Part shown: piece after piece, positions 49,511 to 61,362 of the stretch
How positions within the stretch are numbered: position 1 is the first letter of the stretch
How the letters are laid out: each line of letters begins with the position of its first letter
NCBI GenBank assembly: GCA_026724425.1
Contig: JAIUCV010000231.1
Span: 992,001-1,056,000, forward strand
Direction of reading: 5' to 3'
Source of the DNA: Erythrophleum ivorense
Taxonomy: Eukaryota; Streptophyta; Magnoliopsida; Fabales; Fabaceae
Length of the DNA: 64,000 nt
The notes under the pieces: model-generated
What the model saw: the letters and a program-made list of their open reading frames with translations, nothing else
Database searches by the model: none
What the model was told of the DNA's origin: nothing
Translations under genes and position numbers: made by a program

Positions 49511-51413
49511 ATTATTGCTTGGCAACCACACGATTAGATAGACAGTAGAAATGCCACATTAGAAGTGCAATTGAGGATCTTCTCAACGCATCTTTTGGGT
49601 CTCTTTCATTGAATTTCAACAGTGTAATTATCAAATTACACAATTTTTTTTAAATTTATTAAAATTACATAAATTTTTATTTATTTTTAAAATATATACA
49701 AGTATCACTTAAAATAAAAAAGTTATTTCAAATTTTAATTTAATTTTAAATTTTTTTATCAAAATACTCTCTATTTAAATTTTTTAGTTAAAAAATATAT
49801 TTAAATTAATAGAGAATATTTTAGTGAAAAGCATTTAAAATTAATATAAAGCATAGGATAATTTTTTGTTTTAAGAGACTTATATGTGTATATATATATA
49901 TATATGAAAAATAGAAAGAAAGTTACTATAATTTGAACATATCTAAAAAAAAGTCTATGTAATTTACTCAATTAACCAATGATACACACTTAGAAAAAAA
50001 TAATAATTGTCATCATTCTTCTAATATGTTTTCCAAACCATCAACAAAATTGAAGGTCACTTAAATTCTTGTTTATTAAAACACCTCAAGATCTTCAATC
50101 GAATTACACAAGGTGCAATAGGAGAGAGAACAAAATAATGGACTCTACTTGTATGAAACATGTAAAATTAGATACTTTTTAGTCAAAAAGAAAGTGATAC
50201 AAAAATGTGAAAATATATATGGAGCTCATCTCATTTCTTTATACTTATTTCTTCTTTTCTCTTTATATTTGCTTTGACTGCTTAATTAATTTATAACTAC
50301 ATAAGATTTAAAGAGCATTCTATCTTCAATATTGCTTTCTTGTTAAACCTATTAGCATATAGTGCCATGGTTTAATGTGAATTTGTCATAACTATTAAGT
50401 GCCAAGCTATTATTCAAATATATCATAAAAGCATATCAAAATGATGATCCCGTGGCTAGTTATTCAAGTGGTATGGTTCTTTGTTATAGTATCTTGTGGT
50501 GATAGCTAATTAGTACTTAATTGTTACATTATTTTATTTTATGTTAGGTCATGCTATCCATATTTATTAATATGCTTAATGTGAGGATGATCAATATCTT
50601 GAAGATGATATTTTAGAATTAAAATTAGATAGTTAAATTTATATGAGGGATCAAATTAAAAAGAATGATAGTCTTTTATTTTTGGGATCACTATATTCTC
50701 TCATAATCATACAACTAATTATTAAATATGAGATAATATTTTATTAAATAATTATCTAAAATAATTTAAAATATTAACTTATATATTAATTAACAATTCT
50801 TAAAAGAATTAATTTGATTTTTGTGTAAATAATGAGTATGATTATATTCATAAATCTACTAAAATAAGCCAAATATTGTTACATATTTGGTAATATTTAA
50901 TAATTCTTGTGTTATAATTAAAAAATATAGTGTTTACAAGAATATAATATTATTACTCAATTAAAAAACGATACATTTATTGGGACCAAAAATATAATTT
51001 GAGTTGGCATATAACAATTTATAATCATTATTAATTATCATCATGATTTTTTGTCATAATCTTAGCCGATTTTCTTAAAATCAATTTTGGAGTGCGTTTC
51101 TTTTTATTGGGTATGTATTGACTACCTACAACATTTTTTTTTGTTTCTTTCTTATGATTTTGAACTTTTACAGTAGCTTTTGAGCGTTAAATTTGACCTA
51201 AGGATTTTTAGTCATTTTTTCTTTATATAAACATTATTTTCTTCAGTAGAAGCTTAATATTATTTATTCTTTTCAAAGGTAATTCTTCCCATCATCCATT
51301 ATTTGTTGCCACTAAATGTTGGCATAAAATTTTTTAATTATTTAAAAATTTTACTTCAAAACTTTTAGTGGCAACATGTCACTACTAAAAGATGCTTTTG
51401 GTGGCAACATAAA
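49511..51413. other. CACTA interior, right part
   Basis: Mostly AT-rich non-coding DNA with a foldback miniature element at 49621-49973. CACTA subterminal repeats begin near 51290 (ttgccactaaatgttggc, aacttttagtggcaacatgt). Confidence 0.6.
49621..49973. mobile_element. AT-rich foldback miniature element, copy 3
   Basis: The left arm ttatttttaaaatatataca.. and the right arm cttatatgtgtatatata..aatttactc are imperfect inverted repeats. The inner phrase tattttagtgaaaagcattt parallels copies 1 and 2 (tattttactaaaaaaattta at 12551). An (AT)n run lies at 49890-49905. Confidence 0.55.
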
Positions 51414-54400
51414 TGTAACATCTGGCTCTATGAAAATCAGAGAAAAACATGAGAAACATAACGTACGATTTCTTCGTAAACGAATGAAACTCACCAGATA
51501 CAAAAGAAAGTCCCCAGAAATGATGTAGTTAAGGTCCTAAAAAATTTGAAAAGTATTCTAGACTCCTAAAAATGGCATTTTTGTAATTTTAAACAAATTT
51601 AGAAGTCACATAGGAGGGCTTTTTAAATGAAAATTTTGAGTTCTCCGAGATTTTCAGAGGTCCTAAAAACCATGAGAAATCCCAAGATAGTTAAATCTCC
51701 TTCGATGGACGTTTTTCAACGTTGGTGTACCCAAACTTTGACGGATTCATTCGAGAAGGTTTTAGCTCTTATTTAAATGATTCCAAAGATATTTTATAAA
51801 ATTGGGAACCTAAATATTATTATAAAAAAGATGGTTCTAAAAAAGGAGATAAAACGAAGCCGAAACGGAATTGCCATTACGAAAGGACGAAATGGAAATT
51901 TTTGGAATTCTTTTATTTTTAACACCTCTTAAATCCACGCCCTCCCTTGCCTTCATTTTCCACTGTCTTTCTTTTGCCCAGAATAGATAGGAGAATCAGT
52001 TCTCTTAGGCGCACAAGAAGGAGCATTCTTGGAGGGAGAAAAAAGCCAAGAAAAGGTAGGAAATTCCATGGAAAATTTAGCTTTCTCCTTAGCAAGTCAC
52101 TTCTTCTCCTTCTCTTCCTTATTTCTATAGGTTTGATAGTATTTTTAAATCTGTTTTGAGGGCAGAACAGAGGTGGAATTTTTAGATTTAGTGAGGGGGC
52201 TAGCCAAGTGAAGAATAAACTAAAAAAAATAAGAATCCAAGGTATTTTTGCTACTTCCTAAGCTTAGGTCTCCTTGCTTCTCTTCTTTTCAATTCTTTCC
52301 ATGTAAGACCAGCCATGAGGGATTAAATTTTTGGCCAAACCAAGAATGAATCATATGAATTAGGGTGTGAAAATTTAGAATATGCAAAGGACACTAAGTA
52401 CAAGCCATTGAATTTTAAGTTAGCAAAGTATAGGATTCTTGAAGAGTTTGTAAAATCTGTTTTGATTCATGAATTTTCTAGGCTATGTAAGTGTTTGATT
52501 GAGCTTCTAAGACCTCTAAGAAGCCTCCCAACTATGTCTCCCATCAAGGAAAAATCAAGAAGCCATTAAACCCCATTAAGGCTTTATATTTCGGCCAAGC
52601 AAGGATAGCATAGCTAGGGAGAGTTTAAAATTTTTCTAAACCCATTCTTGAGTCAAATATGATGAATGAAAATGAGGGGAGGCCTTAGAAAAAATTTAGA
52701 ACCCATAGAAAATGAATTAGTGCTTTATGTTCCATATTATGACCTAAAGAAACAACATGTAGCTAAGTTCTTGGTGTTAATTGTGTGATGACTCTAAGAG
52801 GCTTAAAAGGAGTCAAGAATCATATTTGAAAGGACAGAATGTAGCTTAGAATTTATTTGAAGGGTGTTGCTTTATTAGGTGCAATTATGCCACCATAATA
52901 AGGTTTATAGGTCAAGGTAGTGTCTAAGCAAATTGCATGGCCTTAGAATTGAGTTCATAAACCTAATTGACTTTCATAAATTGTATTTAAGCCAAGAGAG
53001 ATCATTCCTACACTTTTGTGTGTGTGTAGCTAAAAAAGGGAGCTTGCATTCAAGGGAAAAAGTGTGTAATTGTATCTAAGGTAGCTCTCTCCACCTTCTC
53101 TCATACATGGATATGTGCTTGTCTTAGAATGTGTGTATGTGTATTTTTAAGCCATGAAAAGTATACTAGCATGATTTCATATGTCATGGTTTCATGATAA
53201 CTTATTATGTTTCTAAATGATGTTATGATGTGTACTTGGGTTTGCATGAATGTGGTGAGACCAAAAACCCTTAGTTATGGTGAGGATGAGCCAAAAACCC
53301 TTAAAATTGGTTGAGACAAAGTAAAGAGTATCCCAAAAGTAAGATGGACTCCTAAGAGTATAGTTGAGTCTAAAAATCTCTTAAAGAATGGGTGAGGCAA
53401 GTTCAACATCCATAAGAAATTAGGTGAGGTCAATCCACTTGCTTGCCAAGCCTTTGTATGTTATGTATAACTTTCTTAAATGATGAAAATGCCTTTTGAA
53501 TGTTTGCACATGTCAATATGACCATACATACATCTATAAGACTTGTTTGCATCCATTATATATGATTGAATGGGAGATAAGCTATTGGGATTTTTTGAAT
53601 CTTATTCCCTCCTTTTCAATGTTATGCTATGTGGACCTAAAGAGCAAGGCAATGGGAGCCAACCACATGAGAGATGAAGGAATGACATTAAAATGTGAAA
53701 ATTTAGTTACTTTAAGGCCATAAGAATGGCATATATTGTAATTCATGGTTGTATATGTTTTATGAAGTCATGAATATGTATCAATGTGTCGATGTATCAT
53801 GTATAAGTGAGAAATTGTGACATGTGGATACTAGAATGTAAAATGAGCTTGTTATGTCAATGTGGCCTCTTGAATGATGTTATGGAAATGTGTATAAGTG
53901 TGGGTGAGATGGCCAAAATGAGAGGCATGAGGTTTGGGACCATTTAGATAGATCAAATAAGTCCTAATTATGCTTTTAGACTTCCCAAGAGGTGCCAAAC
54001 CCCAAAGAAAGCTATTTGGACATTTTGGTATCCCATATAGAGCCAAATTTCACCAATTTAGAACTCTATGTCACTTTTTATCTAAATGAACTCTTCTTGA
54101 TTTGAAATTTGGCATGCAATTAGAGCTTGTTGAGAGATTTTTAGAAAGTTAAAGAACATAATTTTTGGATGTCTACAGAATATTTGATGAATTTTTAAAG
54201 TTGGTAAAATTTCTGGTTTTGGTCATATCATTGTTCACTCAGGTCTAAAAATAAATTTTGTCACACAGGACTCAAATGATATCCAATTTCCATGATATTT
54301 TATACAAAGAAAATAGACATTTCTAGTGACTTGTTCCAATTGGAAGCACCCCATTTGGATGTTTAGATAGGGAGATATGAATTTTCAAAGAATCTATCTA

Positions 54401-55052
54401 GTATCAAGAACTTCAGTCAACCTTAGTTACTATTTGATTAGATTTTGAGGTCTGGACATGCCTGAACTGGTCTGGAGTTATTTTTTCTCTCTAGTTAACA
54501 TTCACATCTTTCCAGATCATTTGCATGGATTGGATTTTTATGGAATTAATTGGATATTTTTGAAATTTGTAGCAGAATTCTGTGACAGCACCAGTGGACA
54601 GCTTGACCTTTGGACCTTTTCGATTGTCAAACACCTTTTGTGTTAGATGTTATGGTCTAGACATATTTTTAGCATAAAGTATACATGTGTAGATTCTTAG
54701 AATGGCAAAGAATGTGTGGTTTTGATTTTTTTAGAATTAGTTATGATTTTTTATAAGTTGTGACAGAAAAGCTAAAATTCTGTCTGAAATTACTCCATGA
54801 GATTTCATGCTCCCTTTTGCTTTATATGACCTTTAGGCAAATTTTGATGATGGAAATGGCTTGTATTTATGTATTTAATTATGAGAATATGATACATGAG
54901 TTCATATGGTCCACAGGACTCTAAAAGAAAAATTTTACCCGTAGAGAAACGTAACTTATCCATAAAAATAACATTATGTTGCCTACTATAGAACAAGTAT
55001 GAAATGAGGCATGAGAATTGTATTAATTGAATTTTAAAAGTATGGTGTTACA
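51414..55052 (+). mobile_element. Solo LTR (3639 bp) inside the CACTA end
   Basis: It starts TGTAACATCTGGC and ends GGTGTTACA, with perfect 5-base target duplications ATAAA at 51409-51413 and 55053-55057. Removing it rejoins the CACTA subterminal sequence ggcaacataaacatgtcgcc. No primer site, polypurine tract, gag or pol lies within, so the internal part was probably lost by recombination between LTRs. A degenerate repeat (gtgagg..ccaaaaaccctta type) lies at 53250-53440. Length and termini suit a Ty3/gypsy chromovirus-type LTR, but the lineage cannot be fixed from an LTR. Confidence 0.85.
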
Positions 55053-55727
55053 ATAAACATGTCGCCACTAAAAGCTTTCATGTGAAGAAATTTTAACCCA
55101 AAAAATTCAATGTAAAATTTGTTAATTGCAACAAACCTTTTAGTGGTGACATAAAGGTTGTCGCTAAAAGTTTTGGGGCAAAAAATTCATGTTCAAAACT
55201 TTTTTGCGCCAAATTCTTTTACACGAAAACTTTTAGTGGTGACATATATATCGCCACTAAAAGACATTTTTAATAGTGACAATAATAGTCACCACTAAAA
55301 GTTTTATAATAAGAATTTATAAAACTGTGTAAAATGTTTAGTGGCAACACAAGTCGTCACTAAAGGTTAACTTTAGTGGCAAACAACTTGAGTCAGCACT
55401 AGAAGTTTTACATTTTTTTTTTGTTATTTAAAAATTTTCTTATAGAAACTTTTAGTTACAATCTAGATATCGCCACTAAATGAAATATTTAGCAACAACT
55501 ATTTTGATGGCGCTACTCTAACTATTTTGCGATGACTTTTTTATCGCCATTAAAGAGAATTAGTAGTAGTGGCGACTTTTTTTGTCCCCACTAGCAATTT
55601 TGTCAAAATTAAGAATAGTATTATAATGGTAACTTTTAGTAACAACCTTATACAGTTGCCAAGAAAAGTGTACTTTTAGTGTTTACTTTTTTTTGGTTGC
55701 CACTAAAAATTTATTTTTTTTGTAGTG
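55053..55727. repeat. CACTA right subterminal repeat region
   Basis: Repeated GTCGCCACTAAAAG and its reverse complement (cttttagtggtgac and variants) occur at least ten times in both orientations up to the GTAGTG terminus. In CACTA elements such repeats bind the element-encoded protein needed for excision. Here only the binding sites remain. Confidence 0.8.
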
Positions 55728-58700
55728 CATATCTTTTCTTAAGTTGCTTGCTACTTCTATGTAATACTTTTTCTTAATTTTAAAATAAAAATCCAACCAC
55801 ATAAGTAATAAGTGTAAAGATATTAGGGTTTGAGTTAAATTTCCCTGTATGTATTATAGAAAAAATAACTATAAGATATTATAAAAGTATTGGAAGCAAA
55901 CAAATTTGGTTACTATTTTTTTATTTTTTTATTGCATGAGAATATATTAAGAGCTAATTAATTTAATTTGATGGTGACATTAACTTTACAAAATATTCCC
56001 ATTAATTCAAATCAGAAGTATTTAAAGTAAATAAAACAGTTGAATCTCTTACTACTTTATCTTTAATTCTCCTAATGTTTTACATCTTCATTAACAATTT
56101 CCAATGATCATCATGTTAATTCTGTCATCCCTTGTAGTAATACATTACATCTCATAAGCTTTTGCTTATTGTATCATTTATTATAGATACAATAGGCCAT
56201 TTATAGCTATCCATTTAGTCTCCTCAATTGCCATGTAGGAAAACAAAGAGTTATATTTATATATTTCGGCTTTTTATTAAACATAGAGATGCATTACATT
56301 GTGTTCAGTGATTAAAATGTATTAGATTATTGCTTAAATTGCTAGGAACAATTATCGATTCCTCCAAAGTTTAAGGCAGTAATACATTATTGCTTAAAAC
56401 GCTAGCAACAGTTAATATTTATAAATAATTCAATTACATTATTCATTTTTTGTGTTAATGAACTCTATCATAATCCCTTTGTGTTGAGCTATTAAGATAT
56501 ATTACATGATTGGTTAATTTTAAATAGCTTTATGTACAGTTTTCCTTTGAACAAGTGTATGGCATGGATTTTTTCTTTTTATGCAACAAAGTAAATTATA
56601 TCTTCTTCTAATTTAAGTATATGTCATGCCCATATATTTACGCAAATTGAATTGTGTAATTGAATCATTAATATTATATAAGATACCAAATGAATAACAA
56701 CTGTAGACTTTCAGTATGTTTAATAGAAGTAGACATATTAATACGAAATAACTTAATTATCACATAAATGTTTTTAATATGTATAAACTTAATTTGACGT
56801 ATATAAATAATTTTTCATTTTTATGTTTAAAATGTTAGTACCGCAAAAGTTTTCAACTCAATTAATGAATAATTATGTTTCATTTACCGTACACTCAAGC
56901 GTTATAGTCTTCCTAATATTTTAATATTTGCATAATATTTTCATGATATTATATTATGTTTCATCTACTGTATCAGAATCTTGATAATATTCTCTTAAAC
57001 ATTCCCACTAACTCAATTGCCGTGTAGAAAATGGAAAGTTATCTTCAGATATTACAGTGTTTGTCATAATTAAAATTTTAAAATTATTTAACATAATCAA
57101 ATTTTTATTAATAATCACTTTGACCTAACTAATTTATATTAATAATTATTTTAACATAAGTATTCAACTCCTTGTGAAGATGCACAGTTATTACATTAGT
57201 TAGCATTAACAGCAAGGGTTATAGAAAGAAGGGATATGACTCTCGAATCTCAATAATTAATTTTTGGATCAATGTTTAAGCTGATGACATGTAATTAGCA
57301 TAAATTCTTTGTAAACTTCTTTCTGATTGGGCAATTGGCGATGTGGTTTTTTGAAAATCTGGGCTTTCAATTGGAAAATGTTTGAATGATGAAGATTAGT
57401 AATGTCTAGGAAAGGGATTTTGTTTTTCTTATTCTTCTTAATGGAATGATGACTAAATCAAGAACACCTAATTAAATTAATCAAAAGATAATTGAGAGCC
57501 ATCTTGGTTAAGTTTTTTTTTTTCCTCCCTTTCTTAAAATCTAAGGTTTCTCTAAAACCAGACGCTGTCTTGCCGAGAGCATTCTAGCATAATTTTCCCA
57601 CCCAAAAAGAATGAAGGCATATATCAAACTCAGTTTTGATAGCATAATAATCCTGGTTTGACACCTACTTTTGAATCTGAAACATGAATTCTGCTACTTG
57701 AGTACAAAATTTAGGTTAATTGAAGTGCTAACAAGTAAAGCACATTCTAGCCATTAAGCCAACTCGTATTGGCTAGTTTTAATTATTAATTTTTAATAAA
57801 TACTAACTGTGCTTCTTTTATTGTAGAATATTTATTTATTTTTAGAGATAACTTAATTACATGTCCTTATTTCTATTATAGAAATGTAAAATCATACACT
57901 ACAATTGAACATATTTGAATAAAAGTACCTTAATATCTATTACTTATATAGTTGAGTTTCTATTTTGAAAGGAGAATAAGACACAAAAAAGTTAGCAAGG
58001 GTGTACAGGTAATTAGCAACTTGCGAAACCCAGTTCAAACCAACCATCTTGGATTGAGTTAAATTAAAAATAAATAAAAAAGACAAAACTAGGTATTGGG
58101 TTAATTGTCTTGAGTCAGTTTGATTTAACCAGCTTGACTCACCCTTATTAAAAAAAAAACTTGAATAAAAAGAAATTTTTTTTATAAGGAATGTAGTTTT
58201 AAACAAAATATTTTAGACGCATTTTTATAAATTATAAATAATTAAGGGGGTTAGATCCTTGTTAGGCCTTTTTAAATATAATTATCATATTTAAACAAAA
58301 AAATAAAAAAAATATGTATTTTTTGAATTTAAAAAGAAAATGTTTAAATTTGGGATAGTAAACAATCTTTATTACGAAAAATAATTGGGCAAATCACCTA
58401 TAACTATTTGCATCACATTCATCTCAAAAGCAAAAAGCCTAAAGTAAAAAAATACCTCAATTAAACTACTAAATTTTAAGTTATTGCATTTGAAAGTTTT
58501 AATCTCTATATTTGCCTTTTCTTCTTATTTCTTTCTCTAAATTCATATATATATATATATATATATTATTTTCATTCCATAAATTTTGAAGAAATATATC
58601 AAAATAAGTCATTACATATTTAATATAGTCAAGCAAATACAAAGATATGAACATTTAACATTAAATTTTTTTTTTAAAGGACTTGCTTGATTGACCTAGG

Positions 58701-59050
58701 CCATACTCTAGACCTGGTCATGCGTCACCAACTTTAAAACCCAGTTAAAATTAAGTTGAAACTTGATATGATTCATGTATTTGCATAATAGTTAGCAAGC
58801 ATAGAGATCTTATTACAATTTTCTTTTTTTTTTGTATTTTATTATTGACAATTGTATTTATTAGTGGATTTGAAGGTCACTAGTGGTAATCAGATCCTTA
58901 GTTAGTATATGTATTTATTATTTAGTGAAAATTAGAACAAAAAAATTGGTAATCACGAGATCATTTTTTACATTGCTTGCTACTTTTGTGTAACACTTTT
59001 TCTTAATTTAAAATAAAAATTCAACCATATAAGTAATAAGTGTAAACGTA
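55728..59050 (+). repeat. End of unit E and repeat unit F
   Basis: 55728-55820 completes unit E after the CACTA insertion. Unit F then runs collinear with A, C and E from tattagggtttgag to ttgcttgctacttttgtg (58974). It contains a 791 bp insertion at 58000-58790. The Helitron-like terminus is eroded here (57178-57200, ttacattagtt). Non-coding. Confidence 0.8.
58000..58790. mobile_element. 791 bp insertion with a perfect 9-base target duplication
   Basis: GTTAGCAAG occurs at 57991-57999 and 58791-58799. Unit C has it once (19403), so this is an insertion. The insert begins GGTGTACAGG and ends TGCATAATA, with no obvious terminal inverted repeat, LTR, poly-A or coding frame. It holds phrases such as aacccagttcaaaccaacc and an (AT)n run (58545-58566). 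The 9-base duplication would suit a MULE-derived or otherwise eroded element; the class is unknown. Confidence 0.65.
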
Positions 59051-59700
59051 TTTGGTCAAAATAAATTTTATTGTAAAAAATTTGTTAATTTTAGGAAGTT
59101 ATGTGTAAATTTTTATAATAAAGAGATGGTCATATAATTAAATCATCTAGAGAGAACCACATTTTTAATTTTTTTGGTCACTATTATACCCAAAAAAAAA
59201 TTTAAATATAATAATATTTAAAATATAAAAAATTATAAAAATATGGTTCCACCAACCGTTTCTAAAATTAGAATGCCTTCAGAGCTTTTTTGGACAAAGC
59301 AATTGTATGGTCATCTTAAATGAGAATATTTATTAAAAAAAGAACAAGTTACTGTTCTTTAACAAAGTAATAACTACGTTAATGACCATTTTTTGTTTCC
59401 AATTTAACTCACATGCATTCCTCACTTCGAGGTGAGACGTAACCTTCAATCTATGACATCCGTACTCTCTGAGGTAAGATGTAATATTCAATCTTATAAG
59501 GAATAACGATAAGAGCTAAATACCATAAATAACAACCAAAATTAAGTCAAAATTTTCTCTATTGCCACGACAAATTATATTTAATTAACTACTTAATTAG
59601 AGATATTACACTAATATGAGACTAATGTTTTGGGCATAGATTTTGTTTTGCATGCCCAATAAAACCCCACCTATTTAAAGGATGTTGTCCTGAGTTTGCT
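59051..59700 (+). repeat. Array tail 2, shared with 19661-21290
   Basis: Matches tail 1 from tttggtcaaaataaat through gacaaagcaattgtatggtc (59293) and ctatgacatccgtactctc (59451), and again at aataaaaccccacctatttaaag and ggatgttgtcc. The interior ~1 kb of tail 1 is absent or reduced. No gene. Confidence 0.8.
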
Positions 59701-59854
59701 TAGGAAACTTTGGATGAGGTATTTATTTTAGAGATAACAGCCACCATCTAGGATTGCCAAAAAGAAATAATGCAAAAAGTATTTATAGAGATAACAGTGG
59801 TTTTGTATGTGCCAGGCTAGCCTAGTGCCAAACAATAAAAAAATTTTGAGAAGC

Positions 59855-59976
59855 CACGTGTCGCAGACAAATTGGTTGATAAAGATTTTGAGGAATTCTG
59901 ATTGGTGGAAATAAATAGAAGAAGATAATGTAAAATATTTAAATTTCAAAAATGCCTTTCATGTTTTCATTATAAG
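59855..59976 (+). promoter_or_regulatory. Orphan promoter-like block with G-box, CCAAT and TATA
   Basis: In order there are GCCACGTGTC (core 59855-59860), a GATAA motif near 59878, ATTGG (inverse CCAAT box, 59901-59905) and TATAAG at 59971-59976, followed by a C/A/T-rich leader-like stretch. This order and spacing resemble light-regulated plant promoters. The first downstream ATG (60029) opens only a 22-codon frame, so no gene is attached. It may be a promoter fragment separated from its gene. Confidence 0.35.
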
Positions 59977-60079
59977 CCGACTCCAATTCACTTCAGATTC
60001 AAAATCATCTTCTTTGGTGCGATGTGTTCATCAACTTTAGGGAAGAAATTCTTCACCTTCTTCATTTGTGACTGCAATA

Positions 60080-61362
60080 AAATTTGTTAACATCCTGCAC
60101 AAAGACATAATAAGATTTATGTAATATAATTTATTTATTCATTTATATTATATAATATGAAGAACATATTAATTTTAGTTATAATAATTTTTTTAAATAG
60201 TCGACTAATCAGGAAATTAAAATGAAGAATGAAATTTTTTTGTAAATGAGGAAAAAATGAAACTGTTCATATTTATGTTGTTAGTTATTTTTTATTTGTC
60301 TTGTTAGATTGTTTATTTGGTATTGTTTATATATTGTAATGATTTTAGGAAATGTATGGAAATATTTTGGAGATAAAATAGAACAAAATGAAGAAGGAAA
60401 AATTTAGAGAAAGGGAAAAAATATGGGAAAAAATGTATGATAATGTAAAGGTTAATTTATTAATAATAAAGAATAGAAAAAAAACTAAGTAAGGATTATT
60501 TGAAAATAATAAAGAAGTATAGGAAGAAATAATGAAATTCAAGAAAAAAGAAAGAAATCCGAAAGAATGGGAGTTTAAAAATAATTTTAGCAGAAAAAGT
60601 AAAAAAGTAATTATGGTGAAAATTTTCAAAAATAAATGAAAAATGAAAACTACATATAAGCAAAAAAATAAAAAGAGAAAAAGAAGAAGAAATAAAGAAA
60701 TGAAAAATGATTAAAGGAAACAAAAAAGAATTATCAAAAAATTTGTAGTTTAGAGAGGAATGCTATTTTATAAATAATTAGTGAAATGAAAAAAAAAAAG
60801 TAAATAAAAAAGTGTGAAATAAGAATTAAATTTAAAAAAGTAAGATAGATCAAATAATTATTTTATATATTTATAATAAAAATATCAAAAAGGAAAGAAG
60901 AAATTATGGAAAAAAATAATTATATTAAAAAAATAAAAAAATAAGTAATGAAATGTATACTAATGATGCAAAATGCATATTAAAAATAACGTTATAATGA
61001 ATGAAGAAGAGTGTAGAAAATATAGGTAAATTTAATAACAAAAATGCATCTTAAAAATTACTTTAAACTAATTATAAAAAAAATTAGATTCCTAAATAAT
61101 TTTGAATGTAGCAAAAATAGGAACAAGTAATGTAGTTCAATTAAGCAAATTTATTTATGACTATTTATTATTTATTTGCATTATTTTTTAGATTAGATTA
61201 TTTATTTGTTATTGATTAAGCATTGTTATGGTTTTAGAAAATGTATGAAAATATGTTGGAGGTAAAGGAATATTAAAAAGGGGAAAAAAGTGTAGGAAAA
61301 GATAATTATACTTAAAAAATTATAATACATAAATAAGTAATGAAATATATATTAATTATTAA
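60080..61362. other. AT- and purine-rich DNA upstream of the MULE transposase remnant
   Basis: Partial direct repeats are present: aggaaatgtatggaaatatt at 60348 is echoed by agaaaatgtatgaaaatatg at 61235, and ataagtaatgaaatgtatac (60941) by ataagtaatgaaatatatat (61332). The Phe-rich minus-strand frames at 60345-60723 are products of A-rich plus-strand DNA. Probably the 5' region of the MULE; no terminal inverted repeat could be assigned. Confidence 0.5.

Larger units (their letters stand above)
35005..55727. mobile_element. CACTA (En/Spm-type) transposon, 20.7 kb including nested insertions
   Basis: The left terminus CACTACGAAAAAAAG and the right terminus, CACTACAAAAAAAATAAA on the other strand, are flanked by CAT on both sides (35002-35004 and 55728-55730). 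Removing the element restores the uninterrupted sequence of repeat unit E. Subterminal repeats of the type TTTAGTGGCGAC lie at 35025-35110, 51290-51410 and 55065-55720. Neither TNP1- nor TNP2-like coding sequence was found, so the element is non-autonomous or gutted. Its own DNA amounts to about 8 kb; the rest is a Harbinger element and two LTR-type insertions. Confidence 0.9.

Noticed and set aside
60345..60723. Two overlapping Phe/Ser-rich minus-strand frames
   Set aside because: Produced by an A- and G-rich plus strand; no domain, splice or promoter support.
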